A DNA stretch of 36,859 nt from Pseudohongiella sp. (GCA_013204155.1 JABMOK010000086.1:1-36859); one strand, 5' to 3'. Positions 1-8,299 are shown, numbered from the stretch's first letter. Numbers and translations are program-made. Notes: a model not told the origin generated them from the letters alone.

Positions 1-45
1 GTTCACTAGCCATACGTGTGCTTAGTGACAAGAACGGGGGGCTGA

Positions 46-687
46 ATGAAAGACCTGCCAAACCTGACAATGAAAGGGAAGTTCGATCATTTTATCCAGG
101 AAGGGATTACGGTATTGAAGCCAAACCACGATGAGGTTGCCAAGTTGCACGATGCGGGCCAGATCCCCAGTGAATTTGGCTCGCGTATATGGCATTCCAG
201 TTATTTGCTCATTCACTATTTATCGAAATTAGACCTGTCGAGTGAACAAAATATTGTTGAGCTTGGCTGTGGTTGGGGGCTGCCTGCAGCCTACATCCAA
301 AAAAGATTCGGAGCCAAGGTCTTAGCCACCGATGTCGACAGTCAGGTTAAGTACTATCAACAATTGATCACCCGGGTTAATAGCGTGGTTGTTCCCTTTT
401 TTCAGCGCTCATTCAGTCAACTGGCCTTAGATGATTTATCCGATATCGATCTGTTAGTTGGAGCAGATGTCTGTTATTCGCCTACGAATGCAAAAAGACT
501 GGCCGAGCTTTTTTATCACTATATGAAAGAGGTCAATGGTGAAATCATTCTTGTCGATAGTGGGCGTAGGCCATTTTTTCATTTAGTCGATGAAATGAAA
601 CAGACATTTTCACTCTCGCTCAACGAGGTCAAGATTGATTTACCCACGCGTGCTTCAGGCTATATTCTTCATTTAGGAAAACACTGA
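46..687 (+). CDS. Class I SAM-dependent methyltransferase (NNT1/METTL-like)
   Basis: A 213-residue protein with the Rossmann-type methyltransferase core. Motif I reads VELGCGWGLPAA (about residues 67-78), followed by an acidic strand end in LATDVD that should bind the SAM ribose. The post-II motif LLVGADVCYSP resembles the GADV-x-Y segment of protein lysine methyltransferases of the NNT1/EFM7/METTL21 type. The substrate is probably a protein, but the sequence does not show which. A G-rich ribosome binding site (GGGGGG) lies 4 bases before the ATG at 46. Its TGA overlaps the ATG of the symporter gene (TGATG), so the two are probably translated together. There is no signal peptide, so it should be cytoplasmic. 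The methyltransferase call is firm; the subfamily is inference. Confidence 0.85.
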   Translation: MKDLPNLTMKGKFDHFIQEGITVLKPNHDEVAKLHDAGQIPSEFGSRIWHSSYLLIHYLSKLDLSSEQNIVELGCGWGLPAAYIQKRFGAKVLATDVDSQVKYYQQLITRVNSVVVPFFQRSFSQLALDDLSDIDLLVGADVCYSPTNAKRLAELFYHYMKEVNGEIILVDSGRRPFFHLVDEMKQTFSLSLNEVKIDLPTRASGYILHLGKH

Positions 688-2123
688 TGGTTTATTCGTT
701 TGTTGGATTTTTATTACTCTTTACATTAGTTGGTTTGTCGTCTTCCTGGAGTAGTCGTGGTACCAAAGCGGATTATTATCTGGCCAGTGGTGACGTGCGT
801 CCCTGGTTAGTGGGCTTATCGGCAGTCGCAACCAACAATAGCGGCTATATGTTTATCGGTGTCATTGGCTACACCTATGCGACCGGGCTTGCTTCAATTT
901 GGTTGATGATCGGCTGGATCACAGGGGATTTCCTTGCCTCACTGTATGTACACAAGCGATTGCGCAGAGCAACCGGCAGGACTGGTGAAGTGAGTTACGC
1001 CGGAGTGCTGAGCAATTGGTATGGGCAGAAGCATTCCTCTGTGCAACGTCTGATCGCAATAATCTCCCTGTTGTTTTTGTTGACCTATGCTTCCGCTCAG
1101 CTCGTAGCCGGGGGGAAAGCGCTGCACGTTCTATTGGATTGGCCCTTATGGTCGGGTGCGGTTGCCGGAGCGGTACTTGTCAGCCTGTATTGTTTTGCCG
1201 GAGGCATTCGCGCATCGATCTGGACAGATGCCGCCCAGTCCATTGTCATGATTTTTGCGATGGGAGTGCTTTTGTTTGTAGCGTTAATGAATCTGGGAGG
1301 GCTATCCAGTGCCCTTGAACAGATGCAGAGCGTGGAAGGGTTTATGAACTGGCTGCCAAAAGACCTGGTATTTCCCGGCTGGACTGGCGGAGCACTGTTT
1401 ATTGTGAGCTGGCTATTTGCCGGGTTATCCGTGATTGGCCAACCCCACATCATGGTGCGCTTTATGACACTAAACAACTTAGAGAGTATGCGCCAGGCCA
1501 AGGGGTGGTATTACGCCTCGTTTACGCTCTTCTACGGCATGGCAATAGGTGTCGGCTGGCTTTCTCGCATCTATTTGTCCGATCCGGGGTCGTTTGACGC
1601 GGAGCTAGCCTTGCCAATCATGGCGCAACAGTTACTGCCTCCGGTTCTTGTGGGATTAATTCTGGCGGGTATTTTTGCTGCCACAATGTCTACTGCTGAT
1701 TCATTAGTATTGAGTTGCTCGGCGGCCATTACTCACGACCTCCTGCCGCACAAAATTGAGAAAACCCTGCTGTTAAAATTGGCGACCGTCATGATTACTG
1801 GAATCGCACTTTTACTCGCGCTGATGAATAATCAAAGTGTTTTCAGTATGGTGATTATGGCCTGGTCGGGCTTGGCCAGTGCGTTTGCTCCGTTGTTGCT
1901 CTTTTTATGTTTCGGCAAAAAGCCATCACAATTTATTTCTATTGCAGCAATGCTTGCTGGCTTTTCTGTAGCAATGGTTTGGCGGGTATTTGGATTGCAA
2001 GAAATGGTTTACGAAGGGCTGCCGGGAATTTTAGCAGGCAGCCTTATTTTATATGTGGGCTGCTTTTTTCAGGTCGGAGAAGCAGCTGAAAATGCCAAAG
2101 TTGAATTGAGCCCACTTTCCTAG
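687..2123 (+). CDS. Sodium:solute symporter (SSS/PutP family)
   Basis: A 478-residue integral membrane protein with about 13 hydrophobic segments, the usual size and topology of the sodium/solute symporter family. Family signs include the early YYLASGDVRPW segment followed by ATNNSGYMFIG, and the late AGIFAATMSTADSLVLSCS segment. The latter matches the Ser/Thr-rich sodium-binding region of PutP-like proline and pantothenate carriers. It should couple inward sodium flow to uptake of an organic solute across the inner membrane. The solute cannot be read from the sequence; proline or another amino acid is only a family guess. It overlaps the upstream methyltransferase by one base, which suggests co-transcription, though a functional link between the two is not obvious. 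Confidence 0.88.
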   Translation: MVYSFVGFLLLFTLVGLSSSWSSRGTKADYYLASGDVRPWLVGLSAVATNNSGYMFIGVIGYTYATGLASIWLMIGWITGDFLASLYVHKRLRRATGRTGEVSYAGVLSNWYGQKHSSVQRLIAIISLLFLLTYASAQLVAGGKALHVLLDWPLWSGAVAGAVLVSLYCFAGGIRASIWTDAAQSIVMIFAMGVLLFVALMNLGGLSSALEQMQSVEGFMNWLPKDLVFPGWTGGALFIVSWLFAGLSVIGQPHIMVRFMTLNNLESMRQAKGWYYASFTLFYGMAIGVGWLSRIYLSDPGSFDAELALPIMAQQLLPPVLVGLILAGIFAATMSTADSLVLSCSAAITHDLLPHKIEKTLLLKLATVMITGIALLLALMNNQSVFSMVIMAWSGLASAFAPLLLFLCFGKKPSQFISIAAMLAGFSVAMVWRVFGLQEMVYEGLPGILAGSLILYVGCFFQVGEAAENAKVELSPLS

Positions 2124-2218
2124 ACACTCACCTTGCGAGCCTTGGATGCACTAGCCGCACTCTTCGGCTCGAAGTTGTTATAAAAGTAAGCCTGTTAACG
2201 AATGGATTTGAGGCAGGA

Positions 2219-2240
2219 TTGGTACCAGAAGAGGACTTGA
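2219..2240. repeat. Direct copy of tRNA-Leu 3' end (att-like site)
   Basis: The bases CCAGAAGAGGACTTGA at 2225-2240 are identical to 4688-4703, inside the T-arm and 3' acceptor of the tRNA-Leu gene. The match extends leftward as TTGGTA against GTGGTGC, so it includes the complement of the CCA end with one gap and one mismatch. The copy lies downstream of the tRNA 3' end and in the same orientation, the arrangement left by tyrosine integrases that use tRNA genes. No integrase is present, so the site assignment is inference. Confidence 0.5.
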
Positions 2241-2713
2241 TACTTAGATACAACCTATTGATATATAGCGAAATATACTTATTATGTTATCGAAATGTTA
2301 CATAGGGTGTTACGTTAAGATAAAATCACAGACCTTTCTTAACCACTTTTATGGTGATCCTTTAGCTGATACGCGTTCACTTAATTAGTAAAGGGAGTAG
2401 TTAAGAGAGGGGGGTGGTATGTCCCCGCTGACAGTAGTTAAAGGGTCGAATTCAGCGCAATGAAGGATGGTTCTGGCTTGAAGAGCTGCTTCTTACGATA
2501 GGAATTAGGTCATTCTTATCTGAATCGATTTACAAATTTATTTTTCAATATTTTCAATGAGTTAGGTGAATTAACTTTGTTTTCAGAGGAAAAGGGGAAG
2601 AATAATATTCATATAAATCAAAGTGTTATGAAGCGCCAAGATTGAATATTTATATATATCATAGGGTTACGTTAATATAGCCTTTGTACTTCCTATGCAC
2701 GCGGGAAAATTAG

Positions 2714-2772
2714 CACCACCAACGTTAATGCCCCCAACCCTGAAAAGGTCGAGGGCATTAACGTTGTCGGTG
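2714..2772 (-). terminator. Long hairpin, likely terminator of the hydrolase gene
   Basis: Left arm 2714-2733 pairs with right arm 2753-2772 over 20 positions with two mismatches. The inner 13 base pairs (AACGTTAATGCCC) are perfect, around a 19-base loop. On the - strand it lies 69 bases after the hydrolase stop and is followed by CTAATTTT, a short T run. A rho-independent terminator is the simplest reading. The stem is unusually AT-rich at its centre and the loop is long, so a protein-binding site or mobile-element end is possible. Confidence 0.45.
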
Positions 2773-2840
2773 TTAAGCCACTCCTTTCCATTTTAAAATA
2801 AATCTGCCCCTTTCCTTTTTCCTTCTTTTTCCCGGCGCCG

Positions 2841-4349
2841 CTATAACTCTTCAGCACCGGTCAGGGTGAACACAATTGGGTCCATGCTAGTCAGCGAAAA
2901 CGAGACCGAGTATCGCGTTGTGCCAACAAGAACTACTGGTATTGAGAGGACACCATCGGCAGAATAACTTCCGGCAGAATAAGATGCGGAAGACGGTACT
3001 GCATCAGTCAATGAGAAGGTAATGGGCTCAACGGCAGACAGTACGGTGAGTGTGACGTCGTACTTATCCGTGCCGGCAATCAGGCCCGGCACAATTAATT
3101 GATTGTCCGCAAATGTTACTGCGGTGGACGGGGCAGGCTTGGGCTCGGTTACCACGGTCAAACTATCCTGGCCACTACTCGAAACGGATTGTATGGAAGC
3201 AAGCGTATTCAGTGCGTCGGGGTCTTCTTTAACGAACGCATCCAGAAATATTTTTGACCAGGTATTGGCATCCTGAAATGCCCCATTACTCAGTTCGTGG
3301 CCCTCGCCCTCATACTCGATCAGATATTTCGTGCCCGTCAAATTGTTTATGACCTGCTGCACCATGGCAAGGTCGGTTTCTGCATCAACTGTTGCAGAAT
3401 TGGCCATAAAGGGACGGGAGATCTGACTTACTCCAGTGCCGCCACTGCCGAAAAAAGGATAAATTCCGGCTCCCGCATAGGGCACGATGGTCGCAGCGGC
3501 CTTTATTCTTTCGTCAGTTGTGGTTGTGAGCAGGTTATTGCTGATAACACTTGCCGTGTCAGGGTTTAATTTTTTGGCCCCGAGTAATGCCAGCATTGTG
3601 GAACCGCCATAACTTTCACCCATACCACCGATCTTGTTTACATCGATATGATCAGTGAAAGCCGGATCAGACAATAATTCATCTATTGCAGTTTTCACTG
3701 CGAGCGGCCGCAAGTTGAACTGCTGAGGGTCGAATTGGGAATATCTGTAATCACCATGGTACAAAGCCATCACGATATAGCCGTGGCTTGCGAGAGTGCT
3801 AAACAAGTTAATTTTATCTCCGGTGGGATGGTCACCTACACCGTGAGAATAGACGATCAATGGATATTTTTCTGTGTCACTCGCGAATATGGGTTGCTCA
3901 CCCTCGCCCTGCATTCTTGGTAGCGACGGAGGCTGAAATACGTCGTAGTCGCTGCGCGAATTACTCGCAGTAGTTGGATAGAAAATATATCCAGCATAGG
4001 GAATTATCGTACCTGCCGAATTACCATACAGGGCACTATCATTTGGCACAGTTAATTGAAATGAAAACGCGTCATCAGGGTAGGCGAGTAGCTCATCAAT
4101 ATATCGCGCTTCGCTGTTGGCATTGTAACCTTCTTGCAAAAAGCCAGCATTGAGTCCTTCACTCAGCAATTGATTCAAAGAAAAATTATTAATGGTGAAA
4201 TTAGTAGTTCCAACTTTCATCGGCCCGTCCTGCAGAGGTTGAATGACAAGTGTTCGTTCCGCCGCAAGCAGTCCAGTTTGGAAAACCAACATTAAGGATA
4301 AAAGGAATTGCGCTGCAAGGAGTTTGAAGTCTGTTTTTTTGAAGAGCAT
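2841..4349 (-). CDS. Secreted alpha/beta hydrolase (PAF-acetylhydrolase/dienelactone hydrolase-like)
   Basis: A 502-residue protein with an N-terminal signal peptide (MLFKKTDFKLL, then a hydrophobic core ending near GLLAAE). The start at 4349 is preferred over the ATG six bases earlier because the ribosome binding site AAGAGG (4357-4362) is 7 bases from it and only 1 base from the other. Hydrolase signs are the oxyanion-type segment YSHGVGD, the nucleophile elbow GESYGG, and a late histidine in EGHEL. The layout resembles platelet-activating-factor acetylhydrolase and dienelactone hydrolase relatives, so an ester or lipid substrate is plausible. The last 110 residues are not catalytic. They hold two copies of a beta-rich repeat of about 45 residues (see findings). 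The gene stands alone between the two tRNA 3'-end copies. Confidence 0.82.
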   Translation of the reverse strand: MLFKKTDFKLLAAQFLLSLMLVFQTGLLAAERTLVIQPLQDGPMKVGTTNFTINNFSLNQLLSEGLNAGFLQEGYNANSEARYIDELLAYPDDAFSFQLTVPNDSALYGNSAGTIIPYAGYIFYPTTASNSRSDYDVFQPPSLPRMQGEGEQPIFASDTEKYPLIVYSHGVGDHPTGDKINLFSTLASHGYIVMALYHGDYRYSQFDPQQFNLRPLAVKTAIDELLSDPAFTDHIDVNKIGGMGESYGGSTMLALLGAKKLNPDTASVISNNLLTTTTDERIKAAATIVPYAGAGIYPFFGSGGTGVSQISRPFMANSATVDAETDLAMVQQVINNLTGTKYLIEYEGEGHELSNGAFQDANTWSKIFLDAFVKEDPDALNTLASIQSVSSSGQDSLTVVTEPKPAPSTAVTFADNQLIVPGLIAGTDKYDVTLTVLSAVEPITFSLTDAVPSSASYSAGSYSADGVLSIPVVLVGTTRYSVSFSLTSMDPIVFTLTGAEEL

Positions 4350-4597
4350 AAGCATACCTCTTAATCTGATCTACTTTGTGTGTCGCATGAGATGAAATTC
4401 AACGCTCAACACTAATCTGATTCCTGTTATTGAACGTCACCCGTTAAGCTAAAGTAAACTTTAATCACCTTGTGATTTCATTGATCTAAATTATGTTTTC
4501 TGGAAATTACCCGACAAGCACGGCATCCTTCCGGCGTCACCGGTTATCCACATATTACAGAACCCACCCCTTGCTGGGTATCTCAGGGGACACTCAC

Positions 4598-4660
4598 AAT
4601 CAAAGGGGTCAGAGTACTTAGGTAATCAAAGAAGCAATCAAAGGGCTCAGAGTACTTTGA
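4598..4660. repeat. Two direct copies of a 23-base repeat
   Basis: AATCAAAGGGGTCAGAGTAC at 4598 is repeated with one change (AATCAAAGGGCTCAGAGTAC) at 4636, a spacing of 38 bases. The pair sits just downstream of the tRNA-Leu 3' end. Similar GGGGTCAGAGTACTT strings are, as I recall, common interspersed repeats near REP-associated transposases in marine gammaproteobacteria. That link is from memory and not shown here. Confidence 0.55.
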
Positions 4661-4681
4661 TCGAAAGGTAGGAAAAAATAG

Positions 4682-4768
4682 TGGTGCCCAGAAGAGGACT
4701 TGAACCTCCACGACCTTTCGATCACTAGCACCTGAAGCTAGCGTGTCTACCAATTTCACCACCTGGGC
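4682..4768 (-). tRNA. tRNA-Leu (anticodon CAG)
   Basis: The - strand reads GCCCAGGTGGTGAAATTGG at the 5' end, with a D-arm GGTAGACAC, an anticodon stem CTAGC/GCTAG around the loop TTCAGGT (anticodon CAG), a long class II variable arm, and a T-arm with GGTTCAAGTCC. The 7-base acceptor stem pairs fully, its last pair being G-U, and CCA is encoded. At 87 bases it has the normal length for a leucine tRNA. The 3' end is copied at 2219-2240 and the 5' end at about 4833-4856. Confidence 0.95.
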
Positions 4769-4931
4769 ATATATTAGATGGATTTCTTTACATCTTCGCT
4801 GCAGTGAATTCTAAAGTGGGCCAAGGCCCACCGTCTACCACAACACCACCTGGGCAACTATTAGATGGATTTCTTTACATCTTCGCTGCGGTAACTTCTA
4901 TAACAGGCCAAGGCCTACTGTCCGCCACAAC
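4745..4931. repeat. 88-base tandem duplication of the tRNA-Leu 5' end and flank
   Basis: The segment starting GTCTACC at 4745 recurs at 4833 and, decayed, at 4920, giving a period of 87-88 bases. Each unit holds about 24 bases of the tRNA 5' end (complement of GCCCAGGTGGTG and GGTAGAC) and about 64 bases of upstream flank, including TATTAGATGGATTTCTTTAC. Within units 1 and 2, GGCCAAGGCC forms a short palindrome (GTGGGCCAAGGCCCAC at 4816-4831). The second and third units lack the rest of a tRNA, so they are relics and not genes. Confidence 0.75.
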
Positions 4932-5065
4932 ACCCCTTGGGAAAAAGGGGGAAAGCAGGTCTTTCGACCGGAGCGCAACTCTAACGATAGCTTCTTTAAC
5001 TGTCAACTATGGCAACGCTTTCTATAGCCCTATCCACTATCGCAGACTTTAGCCGCAGTGGGGTG

Positions 5066-5071
5066 TATACT
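5066..5071 (+). promoter_or_regulatory. Possible extended -10 box before rnr
   Basis: TATACT preceded by GTG (TG-N extended -10 pattern) lies 31 bases before the preferred rnr start. No good -35 hexamer is visible at the usual spacing. If real, transcription would begin near 5078, inside the longer reading frame that opens at 5058, which supports the start at 5103. The call rests on a short match and is weak. Confidence 0.3.
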
Positions 5072-5102
5072 GGCGTTTTCCTACTCTAATGCCTTCTTTT
5101 TA

Positions 5103-7544
5103 ATGTCAAAATTCAATAAACCAAAAGATCCCTTCGCCCAGCGTGAAGCGGAGAATTACGCCAATCCTATTCCCAGCCGCGAGTTTCTTCTTCAGCTGTT
5201 GGAGGAGATTGGCGAGCCCGCTGATCATCCCCAACTGTGCGAGCGACTGAAGCTTAAAGGTGAGGAGGAGATAGAGGCTCTGCGGCGACGTCTGATTGCC
5301 ATGAGCCGGGATGGTCAGATTCTCAGTAACCGTCGGGGCATGTACGGTCTGGCTGCCCATATGGATCTGATCAAGGGCAGGATTCAGGGTAATAAAGACG
5401 GTTTCGGCTTTTTTATTCCCGAAGATGGCTCGGGAGACATGTTTCTCGGTGCGCGGGAAATGGAGAAGTTGTTCGATGGTGATCAGGTACTGGCCCGGGT
5501 CTCAGGCATCGACAACCGTGGCCGCAAGGAAGGCATGGTGGTCGAGATCCTCAAGCGACGCTATGCCCAGATCGTGGGTCGTTATTACCGTGACCAGGGT
5601 TTCGGTGTTCTGGTTCCCGACAGCAAGCGTGTCAGTCAGGAAATTCTTATTCCCGACAAGCAGGCCGGCAAGGCCGAAGACGGGCAGTTTGTGGTGGCGG
5701 AAATTACCGAGTATCCAACACGGCGACGTAAGGCGGTTGGCAAAATTGTCGAGATATTGGGCGATAGCACAACACCGGGACTGGAAATCGAAGTGGCGGT
5801 ACGCAGCCATGACATCCCTCATGTCTGGCCGACGGCCGTTAGCAATGAAACCCATGGCTTTGTAGAAGAGGTTAGCGAGCAAGATTTAAAGGGTCGGGAA
5901 GACCTGCGTGCAATTCCGTTCGTAACCATCGATGGCGAAGATGCCAAGGATTATGATGACGCGGTATTTGCTCGTCGACATCAGCGCGGGAACTGGACCC
6001 TGTATGTTGCTATCGCCGACGTGTCGCACTACGTCGCTATCGGCAGTGCGCTGGATGACGAGGCGATTAACCGGGCCACCTCCGTATACTTTCCCGGCCA
6101 TGTTATTCCCATGTTGCCAGAAAAACTTTCCAATGGACTCTGTTCGCTTAAACCCAACGTAGATCGGCTTACCATGGTCTGCGAGATGGAAATTTCCGCG
6201 ACAGGAAAAATGACGGGCTATTGTTTCTACGAGGCGGTGATTCATTCTCATGGCCGCATGACCTACACGGAAGTGTCAGACATTGTCGAGACCGCAGAAA
6301 GCGAAATTCAAAAGAATATTCAGGATAAACTCAGAAAGCGCCACGAATCACTTATTGAACATCTGGATAGTCTTTACTCGCTGTTCCATGCCTTGCGAAT
6401 GGTCAGAGATTCCGGCGGCGCGATGGATTTTGACACCATCGAGACACGTATCGTATTTGGTGAGGACAGAAAAATCAGGGAGATCATTCCGGTTTACCGC
6501 AACGATGCCCATCGCTTGATTGAAGAATGCATGCTCAGTGCCAACGTCGCCGCGGCACAACTGCTGGAAGAATCGAAGCTGCCCGCCCTGTATCGTGTGC
6601 ATGAAGGGCCGAATCCGGACAAGTTGGAGAATCTTCGGGAATATCTCAAAGAGATGGGCCTGCATCTTCCCGGCGGAGATAAACCGGTTCCCGCCGACTA
6701 TCAGCAAGTGTTGAAACAGATAGCTGGCCGTCCAGATCAACATATGTTGCAGACAATGCTTATTCGTTCCTTGATGCAGGCGGTCTATCAGCCGGAAAAT
6801 CTCGGCCATTTTGGCTTGGGCTATCCTGCCTACGCGCACTTTACTTCACCGATAAGGCGCTATCCGGATTTGTTAGTGCACAGAGCGATTCGTTATCTGG
6901 TGCGCAATAAGCCGGGTGTGCATGTAAGGAAACACGCAGCAGCCGATTCCCTTGCACAGAAAAAAATCTATCCTTATCAACTTTCCGACATGATTCAGCT
7001 GGGTGAAAACTGTTCGACTGCAGAGCGGCGCGCCGATGCAGCCAGTTACAGCGTGATCGATGCATTGAAATGTGAATACATGCAAGACCGGGTTGGGGAT
7101 GAATTCACCGGGACCGTTACCTCCGTAACAAACTTCGGTTTGTTTGTTGAGCTGAATGACATCTATATAGAAGGCTTGGTTCACATAAGTGAGCTAAGCA
7201 ATGACTACTACCATTTTGATCCTGTGCGTCACTGCCTGGCCGGAGAGCGAAGTCAGAAAGTCTATCGACTCGGAGACAGTGTCGAGGTGAGAGTGGTCAG
7301 GGTCGATCTTGATGACAAGAAGATCGATCTACAAATGGTTGGCATCAAACCCGTGCTGCATAAAAAAGGCGGCGGCAAAAACAAGCAAGAAAAGAAGAAT
7401 AAGTATAAGAAAAAGGCTACGGCTAGCGAAAAAAATCCAAAGGATAAAGGCGCTAAAAAACCCAAAGATAAAAACCGAAAACCCAAATCGGCGAATAAGA
7501 CCGGGAAAGCCAATACTGTGAAGAAGCCCAAGCCCGCTCGGTAA
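5103..7544 (+). CDS. rnr: Ribonuclease R (3'-5' exoribonuclease)
   Basis: An 813-residue RNase R with the full domain order: an N-terminal winged-helix region (DPFAQREAENYANPIPSRE matches the family start), cold-shock domains at about 80-240, the RNB catalytic domain, an S1 domain (GTVTSVTNFGLFVEL, about residue 670), and a Lys-rich basic tail. The catalytic aspartates are in DGEDAKDYDDAV, and the RNB signature is TSPIRRYPDLLVHRAI. It degrades structured RNA, including rRNA fragments and mRNA, from the 3' end in the cytoplasm. The start at 5103 is preferred to 5058 because homologues begin this way and a possible -10 box lies between the two. It is followed after 5 bases by rlmB, as in many gammaproteobacteria. 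Confidence 0.97.
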   Translation: MSKFNKPKDPFAQREAENYANPIPSREFLLQLLEEIGEPADHPQLCERLKLKGEEEIEALRRRLIAMSRDGQILSNRRGMYGLAAHMDLIKGRIQGNKDGFGFFIPEDGSGDMFLGAREMEKLFDGDQVLARVSGIDNRGRKEGMVVEILKRRYAQIVGRYYRDQGFGVLVPDSKRVSQEILIPDKQAGKAEDGQFVVAEITEYPTRRRKAVGKIVEILGDSTTPGLEIEVAVRSHDIPHVWPTAVSNETHGFVEEVSEQDLKGREDLRAIPFVTIDGEDAKDYDDAVFARRHQRGNWTLYVAIADVSHYVAIGSALDDEAINRATSVYFPGHVIPMLPEKLSNGLCSLKPNVDRLTMVCEMEISATGKMTGYCFYEAVIHSHGRMTYTEVSDIVETAESEIQKNIQDKLRKRHESLIEHLDSLYSLFHALRMVRDSGGAMDFDTIETRIVFGEDRKIREIIPVYRNDAHRLIEECMLSANVAAAQLLEESKLPALYRVHEGPNPDKLENLREYLKEMGLHLPGGDKPVPADYQQVLKQIAGRPDQHMLQTMLIRSLMQAVYQPENLGHFGLGYPAYAHFTSPIRRYPDLLVHRAIRYLVRNKPGVHVRKHAAADSLAQKKIYPYQLSDMIQLGENCSTAERRADAASYSVIDALKCEYMQDRVGDEFTGTVTSVTNFGLFVELNDIYIEGLVHISELSNDYYHFDPVRHCLAGERSQKVYRLGDSVEVRVVRVDLDDKKIDLQMVGIKPVLHKKGGGKNKQEKKNKYKKKATASEKNPKDKGAKKPKDKNRKPKSANKTGKANTVKKPKPAR

Positions 7545-7549
7545 TTGAC

Positions 7550-8299
7550 ATGGAATCAAAGCAAGAAAAAATCATTGGCATACATGCCGTGACAGAGTTA
7601 TTGAATCAGCGACCTGAAGCCGTTAGGCAATTGCTAATTCAAACCGGCCGCAGTGATAAGCGGGTGAGTGCTATTAAAGATCTGGCGGCAAAATCTGGCC
7701 TCGAAATTGAAGCCATGAGCAAGGAGCAAATGGACAAGCGTTTCGGCGGTGTGCACCAGGGCGTAGCCGCTATTACCCAGGGTGAATCGAAGTCCATGAG
7801 TGAGAAACAACTGGCCAGCCTGCTCGACGGATTAGACCATGATCCATTGTTGCTGGTGCTCGATGGCGTAACCGATCCGCATAATCTGGGTGCTTGTTTG
7901 CGCACGGCGGATGCCGCCGGAGTCGATGCGGTGATTATTCCGAAAGACAAATCTGTGGGTTTGAATGCCACGGTGCGAAAAGTGGCCAGCGGGGCCGCCG
8001 AGACAGTGAATCTTGTCTCGGTAAGCAATCTGGCCCGTTGCCTCGATTCGCTGAAGGAAAGGGGAATCTGGATTATCGGAGCCACAGATGAGGCCGAAAA
8101 AACCCTGTTCCAACAAGCGCTGACGGGCGCCATTGCGCTGGTAATGGGGTCTGAAGGCAGCGGTATGCGCCGCCTGACCCGGGAGAGCTGCGACCATCTG
8201 GTCTCAATTCCCATGGCCGGGCAACTGAGCAGCTTGAATGTCTCGGTGGCAACCGGGGTCTGCTTATATGAAGCCCAGAGACAGAGATCTCCTCAATAA
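7550..8299 (+). CDS. rlmB: 23S rRNA (guanosine-2251-2'-O)-methyltransferase RlmB
   Basis: A 249-residue SpoU/TrmH-family 2'-O-methyltransferase. An N-terminal L30e-like RNA-binding domain (GIHAVTELLNQRPEAVRQLL) precedes the knotted catalytic domain. SpoU motif 1 is DPHNLGACLRTADAAG, motif 2 is ALVMGSEGSGMRRL, and motif 3 is LSSLNVSVATGVCLYEA. By homology it methylates G2251 in the peptidyl-transferase loop of 23S rRNA. It begins 5 bases after the rnr stop, so the two form an operon, the standard RNase R-RlmB pair. Confidence 0.96.
   Translation: MESKQEKIIGIHAVTELLNQRPEAVRQLLIQTGRSDKRVSAIKDLAAKSGLEIEAMSKEQMDKRFGGVHQGVAAITQGESKSMSEKQLASLLDGLDHDPLLLVLDGVTDPHNLGACLRTADAAGVDAVIIPKDKSVGLNATVRKVASGAAETVNLVSVSNLARCLDSLKERGIWIIGATDEAEKTLFQQALTGAIALVMGSEGSGMRRLTRESCDHLVSIPMAGQLSSLNVSVATGVCLYEAQRQRSPQ

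Larger units (their letters stand above)
2124..2840. other. AT-rich gene-free gap between symporter and hydrolase
   Basis: No convincing gene is seen in these 717 bases. The stretch is clearly more AT-rich than its neighbours from about 2240 onward. It contains a copy of the tRNA-Leu 3' end (2219-2240), a long hairpin (2714-2772), and two similar short strings (CATAGGGTGTTACGTTAA at 2301 and CATAGGGTTACGTTAA at 2660). The composition and the tRNA fragment suggest that the part after 2240 was acquired or is degraded. Confidence 0.5.

Noticed and set aside
2124-2180. Terminator after the symporter gene (CGAGCC/GGCTCG arms)
   Set aside because: The arms are only 6 bases with a 24-base loop and no T run, too weak to call.
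4544-4552. DnaA box TTATCCACA, possible origin
   Set aside because: Only one box is present, with no cluster and no dnaA/dnaN or parAB nearby. A single match is expected by chance.
4804-5052. 82-codon frame on + between the tRNA and rnr
   Set aside because: Its sequence is a translation of the tandem tRNA-flank repeats and has no start signal; not a gene.
5058-5102. Longer N-terminus for RNase R (15 extra residues)
   Set aside because: Homologues begin at the equivalent of 5103, and a possible -10 box (5066-5071) lies inside the extension.
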